A DNA stretch of 64,000 nucleotides from Candidatus Kapaibacterium sp. (lineage in GTDB: Bacteria > Bacteroidota > Ignavibacteria > Kapaibacteriales > UBA2268). The stretch lies in contig CALHGZ010000002.1 of the NCBI GenBank assembly GCA_938031175.1, positions 265,242-329,241 of the forward strand. Direction: 5' to 3'. The notes under the pieces are model-generated. The model was not told the origin of the DNA, ran no database searches, and was given only the letters and a program-made list of their open reading frames with translations. Shown here piece after piece: positions 18,054 through 26,193 of this stretch. Both the position numbers and the translations under genes were made by a program. The first letter of the stretch is position 1. The number at the start of each line of letters is the position of its first letter.

Positions 18054-19940
18054 ATGAAAGTTGAAGAAATTGATAATTTCTTAAAGAAAATTGAGTTGTT
18101 CAAGGATTTAACAGACCAAGAGCGACTGCTGATAATTGATAATCTCATTGAATCTCATTATAGAAGTGATGAATTTTTGTTCGAACAAAATACCGAAAGA
18201 AAACACCTGTTTCTAATCTATAGTGGTAAAGTAAAATTATTTATTAGAACAGCGTTTGGCGAGGAAAAGATTCTGACATATTTTGCTAAATATGATTTTT
18301 TAGGTGAAGGAGCCTTGATGGATTCCTATCCACATTCAACATCAGCTAAAGCTGTTGAGGATTCAATCATACTCAAATTAAACAGGGATGTAATTAATCA
18401 CTTACTGAATAAATACCCTCAGACTGTAGCAAAAATACTTTCTAGTGTAGCAAGGGTGATATCAAGGAGAATGCGTCAAGCGACAAATCAGGTAGTAAAT
18501 GCTGCTGCTCAATATATTTCCGGAAGAACGAGAATCGAGAAAGATTTACTTGGTGAAAGAAAAGTTCCATACGAATTTTATTACGGAATTCATACCTTAA
18601 GGGCAGTAGAAAATTTCGATATATCGGGTATATCAATTAATCATTTTCCCAATTTAATTAAAGCATTAGCACAGGTTAAGCTTGCAGCAGCGAAAGCTAA
18701 TTACGAACTGGGTTATTTGCCCGCTGAGATTGCTCAAGCAATTTTTACAGCATGCGAAGAAATCATTAATGGCAAATGGCATACTCACTTCGTTGTCGAT
18801 ATGGTGCAAGGTGGCGCTGGTACTTCAACAAATATGAATGCCAATGAAGTGATTGCAAATAGAGCATTGGAAATAATGGGTAAAGAAAAAGGAGAATACT
18901 CATTTTGCCATCCTAATAATCACGTAAATTTATCGCAATCGACCAACGATGTTTATCCAACTGCATTGAAAATTGCTTTTATCTACAGCAATGAGTCATT
19001 GATAAATGTTTTGAAAGAAATCATTATTTCATTAAAGCGTAAGGCTAATGAATTTGCTAATGTTATAAAAATGGGGCGTACACAGTTACAAGATGCTGTA
19101 CCGATGACCTTAGGACAGGAGTTCGAGGTATTTGCAGTCACGCTCGAGGAAGAGATTGAACGATTAAATCAGAATGCACAATTATTTCTTGAAGTAAATT
19201 TAGGCGGTACAGCTATTGGCACTGGAATCAATGCAGATCCGAATTATGGCAAAATTGCAATAAAACATTTACAAAAGATTACTGGTCTTCCAGTTGTTTT
19301 AGCTTCGAATTTAGTAGAAGCCACTCAAGATACTGGTGCGTTCGTGATGTTTTCCTCAGCTATTAAAAGATTAGCTATAAAATTATCAAAAATCTGTAAT
19401 GATTTAAGACTTCTCAGTTCAGGACCAAGAGCGGGTTTAAATGAAATAAATTTACCTAAAATGCAAGCAGGTTCTTCAATAATGCCGGGGAAAGTAAATC
19501 CAGTTATTCCCGAAGTTGTGAATCAAATTGCTTTTAAAGTCATAGGTAACGATTTAGCAATAACAATGGCAGCTGAAGCCGGTCAATTACAATTGAACGT
19601 AATGGAACCAATTATTGCCCAAAGTTTATTTGAGTCAATAGAAATGCTCAAAAATGGCATCAAAACTCTTAAATATAGATGTATAGATGGAATTACTGCT
19701 AATGAGAAGAAATGCAGACAATATGTAGAACGCAGTATAGGTATAATTACAGCATTAACACCTGTTTTGGGATATGAAGTATGTTCGCAATTAGCCAAAG
19801 AAGCACTGGAGAAGGATTTAAGTATATACGAATTAATACTTGATAAGAAATTAATCAGTCAGGAAGAATTAGACAAATTATTACTTCCTGAACGAATGCT
19901 TAAACCATATCCATTGCAAATGAAAAATAAATTAGACTAA
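18054..19940 (+). CDS. aspA: Aspartate ammonia-lyase with N-terminal cyclic-nucleotide-binding-type domain
   Basis: Converts L-aspartate to fumarate and ammonia. Residues about 159-620 are a complete aspartase: IEKDLLGERKVPYEFYYGIHTLRAVENF, QGGAGTSTNMNANEV, QSTNDVYPT, MGRTQLQDAVPMTLGQEF and the loop GSSIMPGKVNP. Residues about 10-150 are a CRP/FNR-type double-stranded beta-helix (FLFEQNTERKHLFLIYSGKV, FLGEGALM, then PHSTSAKA), with no helix-turn-helix. The arginine that contacts cyclic nucleotide phosphate (PRSA in most) is histidine here. The fusion suggests allosteric control of aspartase by a small ligand, but the ligand is unknown. It overlaps the convergent regulator gene by 9 bp at the stop codons. 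Confidence 0.92.
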   Translation: MKVEEIDNFLKKIELFKDLTDQERLLIIDNLIESHYRSDEFLFEQNTERKHLFLIYSGKVKLFIRTAFGEEKILTYFAKYDFLGEGALMDSYPHSTSAKAVEDSIILKLNRDVINHLLNKYPQTVAKILSSVARVISRRMRQATNQVVNAAAQYISGRTRIEKDLLGERKVPYEFYYGIHTLRAVENFDISGISINHFPNLIKALAQVKLAAAKANYELGYLPAEIAQAIFTACEEIINGKWHTHFVVDMVQGGAGTSTNMNANEVIANRALEIMGKEKGEYSFCHPNNHVNLSQSTNDVYPTALKIAFIYSNESLINVLKEIIISLKRKANEFANVIKMGRTQLQDAVPMTLGQEFEVFAVTLEEEIERLNQNAQLFLEVNLGGTAIGTGINADPNYGKIAIKHLQKITGLPVVLASNLVEATQDTGAFVMFSSAIKRLAIKLSKICNDLRLLSSGPRAGLNEINLPKMQAGSSIMPGKVNPVIPEVVNQIAFKVIGNDLAITMAAEAGQLQLNVMEPIIAQSLFESIEMLKNGIKTLKYRCIDGITANEKKCRQYVERSIGIITALTPVLGYEVCSQLAKEALEKDLSIYELILDKKLISQEELDKLLLPERMLKPYPLQMKNKLD

Positions 19941-20609
19941 GTCAGCATCAATTAACTTTCTTTCTAATGCCACTTTTATCAAGCCAGCTGTATTCTTTAC
20001 GCCTAATTTGAGCATAATGTTTCTCCTATGAGCATCAACAGTACGCTGACTTATATTTAATTGTTTGGCAATAGCAGCTGTAGTGTATTCACGAGCAATT
20101 AGAGTGAGTATTTGCTTTTCGCGTTTTGAGATTTTAAGTATTCCGGTTGCAGGTTGACCTTTTCTTGTGTCGTTTCTCAATGAACCAGCAGCTATTTCTT
20201 GGGCTAGTTGATTCAGACTTGTCATATCAAGGAATAAATCGCCTCTGGAAACTTTTGCAACAGCCTCGGTTAATTCGTGTAATTCTGAATTCATTGTAAG
20301 AAATCCATTTATCTGAATTTGCAGACAACGTCTAATTGTCATAGCATCTAACTCATTGGAATAGATAATGAATTTGACGTTGGGAAAGGTGTTTTTCAAC
20401 TTAGCAATCTGGTCATAACCAAGGGTCCAAAGGAAATCACTATTGAGAAGAACAATTTGTACTTTATTTTGACTTAATTGATCAGTTAAATCTTCAACAC
20501 TTGTTGAAATTCCAGCCACATCAAAATTACTTTGGTTCTTGAGGTAAAATTCAAACATTTTGGCAAGAAGCTTATGCTCATCAGCAATTAAAATTTTAGG
20601 ATTTTCCAT
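19932..20609 (-). CDS. NarL/FixJ-type response regulator with degenerate receiver
   Basis: 225 residues. The N-terminal receiver-like domain (5-120) keeps the acidic pair D10/E11 and S84, but the phospho-acceptor aspartate is N56 (VLLNSDF) and the conserved lysine is M106 (GFLTMNSE). It therefore probably does not work by phosphorylation. The C-terminal LuxR-type HTH (about 155-218) is intact: SKREKQILTLIAREYTTAAIAKQLNISQRTVDAHRRN. It should be a DNA-binding transcription regulator. No histidine kinase is nearby. It is convergent with and overlaps aspA, and a role in controlling it is only a guess. Confidence 0.85.
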   Translation of the reverse strand: MENPKILIADEHKLLAKMFEFYLKNQSNFDVAGISTSVEDLTDQLSQNKVQIVLLNSDFLWTLGYDQIAKLKNTFPNVKFIIYSNELDAMTIRRCLQIQINGFLTMNSELHELTEAVAKVSRGDLFLDMTSLNQLAQEIAAGSLRNDTRKGQPATGILKISKREKQILTLIAREYTTAAIAKQLNISQRTVDAHRRNIMLKLGVKNTAGLIKVALERKLIDADLV

Positions 20610-20831
20610 ATTATCCTTTATAATTATTTATAATTTGTTATTGATTCATCAAATGATTTATGAGAAAAATGAATTTAATCTGACAGCAATATTAAATAAT
20701 AAATTTAAAAAAATCAAGCATTTTAATTTTATTATTATTTTCGTTTCATTATTTAGGTAAGCCTAATTTTGGATTGTTTATTTAATTAATTGATATATTT
20801 AGATTTAACAACAAAGAGGTATTTAGAAATA

Positions 20832-21695
20832 TTAATTAATTTTAATATTTGCTTTGTCATTCATGTTCCATAATGGTATATAACCAGCATTTTTTATAAA
20901 ATTTTGTCCTTCATTGCTAAAGCACCAGTCAATAAATTTTTTTACAGCTTTTGAAGGGGTATCTAAAATATAGAAATATAGATATCGCGTTATAGGATAT
21001 TTATCATTAATTATATTTTCCAAACTTGGTTCAATTCCTTCAATTTTGCATAAGGTCAAATTGAGGTGATTTGCAATACTTCCATAACCTATAGCTCCTT
21101 TGTATTTCATAACTTCTTCCTGAACTGAGAGTGTAGAATGCTTAATGATTATATTTTTATCAAATGGTTCTGCGAATAACACATGTTCATTAAAATATAA
21201 ATAAGTACCCGAATTAGGTGAACGGCTTATTAACATTATAGGTAAATCTTCTCCGCCGATTTCTTTCCAATTTTTAATTTTTCCTGTATAAATATCTTTT
21301 ATTTGTTTTAAAGTTAAATCCTTGATTTGATTTTCAGGATTGAGATAAATTGATATTGCATCTTTTGCAATTAAGTATGATAGACCGATACTACCGGTTT
21401 TATCAACTAAATCTTTAATTTCGTTCGATTTCAAAGTACGTGATGCACTGCATATATCTGATTTCCCTTCTATTAATGATTTTATTCCGGTTGCAGTTCC
21501 ACCGCCTTCGACGTATATTGATATTGTTTTATATTTTTGCATAAAAGTATGAGCTAAATGTTCTACAAGAGCGAGCATACTATCGGAGCCTTTTATCTTT
21601 ATAATTTCAGTTTTAGGACTGGATACAGTACAAGTATTTAAAATACCTATACCGATAATTAGAAATATTTTTAATATTTTATTAAATCTATTCAT
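20832..21695 (-). CDS. PstS-like phosphate/anion-binding lipoprotein
   Basis: 287 residues. A signal peptide ends in a lipobox (LNTC), so it is a membrane-tethered periplasmic binding protein. PstS-family features are KGSDSM near the N-terminus, VEGGGTATGIKSLIEGKSDICSASR, ISRSPNSGTYLYF and KYKGAIGYGS. No pstC, pstA or pstB is in the window, so it may act in sensing or with a remote transporter. Its ATG overlaps the stop of the upstream sugar dehydrogenase gene by 4 bp, implying translational coupling. Confidence 0.82.
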   Translation of the reverse strand: MNRFNKILKIFLIIGIGILNTCTVSSPKTEIIKIKGSDSMLALVEHLAHTFMQKYKTISIYVEGGGTATGIKSLIEGKSDICSASRTLKSNEIKDLVDKTGSIGLSYLIAKDAISIYLNPENQIKDLTLKQIKDIYTGKIKNWKEIGGEDLPIMLISRSPNSGTYLYFNEHVLFAEPFDKNIIIKHSTLSVQEEVMKYKGAIGYGSIANHLNLTLCKIEGIEPSLENIINDKYPITRYLYFYILDTPSKAVKKFIDWCFSNEGQNFIKNAGYIPLWNMNDKANIKIN

Positions 21696-23119
21696 CGAAT
21701 TAATATAAACTTTATAGAGTAATTTTTATCATTAACATTCATAATAGCAAAATATAAACCTTGAGGTACAGGAATGCCCTCATTATCTAATCCATCCCAA
21801 ATAAATTCATTGACATTAGATTCTTTAAAAGATAAGTTTCTTTTCAATGTGCCATTTACATCGACAATTTTAATCATTTGATTTAATAAATTGTTATGGA
21901 TTATAAATTGAGCATAATTTATTGCTGGATTTGATTTTATTTTAAGCATATTTCCTTGCCCATTTTTCGAATTATTTGAGCTTGTTTTAGGTTTAATTTC
22001 AATAATTCTATCATCATTTTTTTTAGGATCTCCGCGTCCATCTCGATTGCTTGTAGCGATAAAGATTCTGCCATCAGGAGATATACAAATATCACGTAAT
22101 CTGCCGAATTGTCTTTCGAAATAAATTTTTTCTTCTAAAACAGCATCACCCATTTCATTGAGTTTTGCTACAACTAATTTTGCATCTTTTAAGCAAGTAA
22201 TTAAAATTGAGTTTTCAAAATCAGGAATTAGATTATGATTATAATAATCAATACCGCATACAGCATAAGTTCTTTGAGGTGTCATTGACAATATTGGTTC
22301 AACAACATTTGAATCTTTGCAAAACTGTATTTCTTGCGGCTTATCGCAATATCCATTGACTGTAGGCCAACCGTAATTCCGGCCTTTGTATATGATGTTT
22401 AGTTCATCGTCGGTATTTGGTCCGTGTTCTGAGCTATAGAGTTTGCCACCAGCGATTACGAGTCCCTGAGGATTGCGGTGACCCCAAGAATAAACATAAC
22501 TATTTGGAAATGGATTGTCTTTGGGAACAGTTCCATCTAAATTCATTCTGAGAATTTTACCATTTAAACTATTTAAGTTTTGAGATAATGCTGTTTCAGC
22601 AGCATCACCTGTTGAAATGTACATTGTAAGGTCGGATTTATCGATTAATAGACGGGCGCCATTATGATTCCAGGCACCTTTGATATTATCCAATAGTATT
22701 TTAGGTGAATGTAGCTGATTGCCGTCGAAAATAAATCTAACGATTTTGATTTTGGTATTATTGCGGTTTCCATAGGTATAAACAGTATAAACATAAGGAG
22801 AATCAGTAAAATTAGGGTGGAGAACTAATCCCATTAAACCTCTTTCTCCGGGATCACCATTTTCATCTTTCATAAAAACATCGTTAATCGTTATAAGATG
22901 TTGTATTTCAGTGGTTTGTGGGTTTAATCTGCTAATTCTACCAAATCTTTCTGTTAACCAAATATGATTATCCTCGCCCCATAGAATTTCCCAAGGTGTA
23001 TCAAGATTAGTGATCACATCCCTAAATTCAAATTCACTTTGTGAGTAATTTTTGCAGAAACTTAATGTCATAATTATAAATATTAAGTTTATCTGTTTTA
23101 TTATTTTTTTTTGAACCAT
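21692..23119 (-). CDS. PQQ-type glucose/sorbosone dehydrogenase-like protein with T9SS-type tail
   Basis: 475 residues with a signal peptide. Residues about 30-380 form a six-bladed beta-propeller of the soluble aldose sugar dehydrogenase (YliI/GSDH) family: TPWEILWGEDNHIWLTER, GERGLMGLVLHPNF, HNGARL, GHRNPQGLV, SEHGPNTDDELN. The C-terminal 80 residues are a FlgD-like/T9SS sorting domain (WDGLDNEGIPVPQGLYF), so it is likely secreted across the outer membrane. The substrate sugar is unknown. It is coupled to the PstS-like gene by a 4-bp overlap. Confidence 0.85.
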   Translation of the reverse strand: MVQKKIIKQINLIFIIMTLSFCKNYSQSEFEFRDVITNLDTPWEILWGEDNHIWLTERFGRISRLNPQTTEIQHLITINDVFMKDENGDPGERGLMGLVLHPNFTDSPYVYTVYTYGNRNNTKIKIVRFIFDGNQLHSPKILLDNIKGAWNHNGARLLIDKSDLTMYISTGDAAETALSQNLNSLNGKILRMNLDGTVPKDNPFPNSYVYSWGHRNPQGLVIAGGKLYSSEHGPNTDDELNIIYKGRNYGWPTVNGYCDKPQEIQFCKDSNVVEPILSMTPQRTYAVCGIDYYNHNLIPDFENSILITCLKDAKLVVAKLNEMGDAVLEEKIYFERQFGRLRDICISPDGRIFIATSNRDGRGDPKKNDDRIIEIKPKTSSNNSKNGQGNMLKIKSNPAINYAQFIIHNNLLNQMIKIVDVNGTLKRNLSFKESNVNEFIWDGLDNEGIPVPQGLYFAIMNVNDKNYSIKFILIR

Positions 23120-23177
23120 AATTCATCCTTTAAACATGTATAGCAAAATTTAAACTGTTTCAATTTTTTTCATTTTG

Positions 23178-24830
23178 TTACTTGTTTTCTGCCCTTGTTC
23201 TTAATCTATATTTCAAGAATGGTGAATCTTGAAACCACTCAATTTTTGTGTTATCTGTTGCAAGATAGTATATTAATGAAAGAATAACTTTGATATGCTG
23301 AGTAACTGCATTATAATTAATTTGCTGATTTAAATCGTCTTTTGGACTATGATAAATATTTGTAACATAATTATAAAACTTCTCAAAGCCAATTTTATGG
23401 TCAATGTTTTTATAATCTGTGCTTTCAATAATTAGTATTGAAGGAATACCAGCTTTTGCGAAAGCATAATGGTCTGATTGCAAAAATGAAATTGATTGAA
23501 TATATTCACTAGGTAAATCAGTGAGATTTAAATTCAAGCTTTTCAGAATATTTTCCAGAATTTTTCCTAAGTTGGAATATTCTTTACCAATTGCAATGAA
23601 CGAATTAACCTCATCAATAAAGGAAATTCCATCTATATTAATGTTAGCAATAGTTTTGTGTAAAGGAACGATTGGATGGTCAATGTAATAGGTAGAACCG
23701 AGAAGTCCTTTTTCTTCGCCTGTAAGTAAAATAAATATAATGGTGCGTTGAATTTTGTCTTGAATTTGATTCAACAATCTAGCTATTTCAAGTAATGCAG
23801 CAACACCAATGGCATTATCCAAAGCTCCGTTATAAATCGAATCACCATTAATTGCCGGACCTATTCCAAGATGATCATAATGGGCTGAAACTATGATATA
23901 TTCATTTTTAGCAGATTTGCCTTTTCCTTCAATTATCCCAATTATATTTGAAGCTACAAATGTTCTTTCAATGAATTTACCAGAGAAAGAGAGTAATACT
24001 TTGAGATCAAAGCTGTAAATTTTATTGTTGTTGTGTAGATTTTTTATTTCATTGAATGTATATGGAGTATTTTCGAAAAGGATATCAGCGATATCAGGAT
24101 CTAAAATAATACCGAAATTGCTTGCAGGTGTGTAAGCTAATGAGATATCTTCAAAAGCATGGGTCTTGGAAATACTTTTCCAACTAAAATATAAGTCGTC
24201 GGGGAAATTTGGTATATAGATAAATCCTTTAGCTCCTCTTGATAATGCGTTCAGATATTTTTTTTCAGGAAGACTATGTATTGTAAAATTTGGACCATTA
24301 AAAAATTTTGGGTCGTTTGATTTTGGTTCACCTCCAATGCAAATTACTATTTTCCCTTCAACATCAATTTTTTGAAAATCGTTATAGTCATATTCCGGTG
24401 CAACTATGCAATAGCCGGCAAAGACAAGAGGAACTGGTTTTGGAAGAAATGTTTGTTCACCTGTTCGAAATGTGAAGTAATCCCTTTTTGCCTCTAATTC
24501 ATATTCGATGTCGTCTATATAAATTTTTAATGATGATTCTTCAGTCAGTTTAGAACTAATCATTGGGATGTACTGGAAATAAGAATTTAATGAGCCTGCT
24601 GGTTTGACATTTAATTTCCTAAATTGTTCAGCAAGGTATTTTGCTGCAAGTTCGCCGCCAATCGCACCAGTACCTCTACCTTCAAGCTGGTCGCTTGCGA
24701 GGTAGTTTATGTATTCATTGATTTTATTTGTGTCAATACTTTGTATAAGTTGCTGTAAATTCTTTGGTAATTCATTTGAATATGTAAATGAAATAATAAT
24801 TAGAAAGTATATGATCAAACATTTTCGCAT
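23178..24830 (-). CDS. M28-family zinc aminopeptidase with PA domain
   Basis: 550 residues with a signal peptide (about 1-19). The order is typical: an N-terminal part of the catalytic domain (LASDQLEGRGTGAIGGELAA), an inserted protease-associated domain (about 110-270), then the zinc core. The core shows VSAHYDHLGIG, GALDNAIGVAALLEIA, LTGEEKGLLGS, NINIDGI and SDHYAFAKAGIPS, which supply the expected His/Asp/Glu-Glu/Asp/His ligands. It has no T9SS tail, so it is probably periplasmic or outer-surface. It lies 19 bp downstream of tyrS on the same strand. Confidence 0.9.
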   Translation of the reverse strand: MRKCLIIYFLIIISFTYSNELPKNLQQLIQSIDTNKINEYINYLASDQLEGRGTGAIGGELAAKYLAEQFRKLNVKPAGSLNSYFQYIPMISSKLTEESSLKIYIDDIEYELEAKRDYFTFRTGEQTFLPKPVPLVFAGYCIVAPEYDYNDFQKIDVEGKIVICIGGEPKSNDPKFFNGPNFTIHSLPEKKYLNALSRGAKGFIYIPNFPDDLYFSWKSISKTHAFEDISLAYTPASNFGIILDPDIADILFENTPYTFNEIKNLHNNNKIYSFDLKVLLSFSGKFIERTFVASNIIGIIEGKGKSAKNEYIIVSAHYDHLGIGPAINGDSIYNGALDNAIGVAALLEIARLLNQIQDKIQRTIIFILLTGEEKGLLGSTYYIDHPIVPLHKTIANINIDGISFIDEVNSFIAIGKEYSNLGKILENILKSLNLNLTDLPSEYIQSISFLQSDHYAFAKAGIPSILIIESTDYKNIDHKIGFEKFYNYVTNIYHSPKDDLNQQINYNAVTQHIKVILSLIYYLATDNTKIEWFQDSPFLKYRLRTRAENK

Positions 24831-24849
24831 TCAGTTTTGTTTTTTTAGT

Positions 24850-26067
24850 TTATTGTGTTTTAATTTTTAAAAATTTTTTCTTACCACATTTAATTAATAT
24901 TGGCTTTTCAAGACTAATTAAAGCATTAGCATCATTGATTTTTTCACCATCAATTGAAACTGCTCCTTGCTGAATTAATCTTCTTGCCTCTTTTTTTGAT
25001 GGAGCTAAATTTGTAAGTGTGAGTAGCTTGGTTATATCCGTTAAAGGAGGTTCGATATTTAGTGAAATTTCTTGAATTTCATCAGGCAAACCTTTATCTC
25101 TGAACATTCTGTCAAATTCATTGGAGGCTTGTTCTGCGATCTCTGTAGTGTAGTAAATACTAACTATTTTTCTACCGAGCATAGCTTTTAAATCTCTTGG
25201 GTTGATTTCGTTATTTAACATTTTTTGTTCAAAGTATTTTATTTCATCATCGCTTAAATAAGCAGCATATTTTAAATATCGGATAATTAAATTGTCTGGT
25301 ATTGACATAATTTTACCGAACATATCTCTAGGTGAATCAGTTATTCCAATGTAATTATTAAGGGATTTACTCATTTTTTCTATTCCATCAATTCCTTCGA
25401 GAATTGGCATAGTTAAAATGCATTGAGGTTCTTGTCCGTATGCTTTCTGTATTTCTCTACCGACGAGCAAGTTGAATTTTTGGTCAGTGCCACCTAATTC
25501 AATATCTGATTTTATTACATAAGAATCGTAAGCTTGTGCGAGGGGATAAAGCAATTCGTGAATACTTATTGGTACGCCAGATTTATATCTTTTGTTGAAA
25601 TCGTCACGTTCTAATAATTGTGCAACTGTATATTTTGATGATAGCTCAATAACAGAACGGAAATTTAATTGATTGAGCCATTCGGAATTATATTTGATCT
25701 GTAAATTTTTCTGCGAAAGTATTTTTGTCGCTTGTTCCAAATATGTAGTACCATTAATTCTTGTTTCTTCCAAGGTTAATTGAGGTCTTGTTTTATTTTT
25801 GCCAGTTGGGTCGCCGATCATTGCCGTGAAATCACCTATAATTAACACAGCAATATGTCCAAGATCCTGAAAATCTCTAAGTTTTCTTAAAACAACTGCG
25901 TGTCCGATATGTAAATCTGGTTTGCTTGGATCACAACCTAATTTTGCGATCAGGGGTTTATTTTTTTTAATAGACCGTTCAATTTTTTCGGCTAATTCCT
26001 CTTCTGGAATTATCTCGATTGTTCCTTTCTTTATTAAATCCATTTGTTCATTAACGCTTGGGTACAT
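24850..26067 (-). CDS. tyrS: Tyrosyl-tRNA synthetase
   Basis: Charges tRNA-Tyr. 405 residues. Class I signatures are HIGHAVVLRKL and KMSKSL; the tyrosine-binding loop YDSYVIKSDIELGGTDQKFN is also visible. An S4-like RNA-binding domain closes the protein (APSKKEARRLIQQGAVSI). Length and motifs fit the TyrRS subtype with HIGH/KMSKS. A TATATTTG box lies at 26133-26140 (minus strand) without an obvious -33 element. Confidence 0.96.
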   Translation of the reverse strand: MYPSVNEQMDLIKKGTIEIIPEEELAEKIERSIKKNKPLIAKLGCDPSKPDLHIGHAVVLRKLRDFQDLGHIAVLIIGDFTAMIGDPTGKNKTRPQLTLEETRINGTTYLEQATKILSQKNLQIKYNSEWLNQLNFRSVIELSSKYTVAQLLERDDFNKRYKSGVPISIHELLYPLAQAYDSYVIKSDIELGGTDQKFNLLVGREIQKAYGQEPQCILTMPILEGIDGIEKMSKSLNNYIGITDSPRDMFGKIMSIPDNLIIRYLKYAAYLSDDEIKYFEQKMLNNEINPRDLKAMLGRKIVSIYYTTEIAEQASNEFDRMFRDKGLPDEIQEISLNIEPPLTDITKLLTLTNLAPSKKEARRLIQQGAVSIDGEKINDANALISLEKPILIKCGKKKFLKIKTQ

Positions 26068-26155
26068 ATATTACTCCTTTTAAAGGGCAACTTATTAAAT
26101 AAAATAAATATGTTAAGATAATTTATTTTATGCAAATATACACTTAAAAATAAAA

Positions 26156-26177
26156 AATCCCGGCAAAAGCCGGGATT
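26156..26177 (-). terminator. Intrinsic terminator of the Ig-domain protein gene
   Basis: A perfect 9-bp GC-rich stem (AATCCCGGC / GCCGGGATT) with a 4-nt loop. On the minus strand it is followed by TTTTATTTTTA, so it terminates transcription coming from 28989-26194 before tyrS. Confidence 0.85.
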
Positions 26178-26193
26178 TTAATGATTGTCAAAT

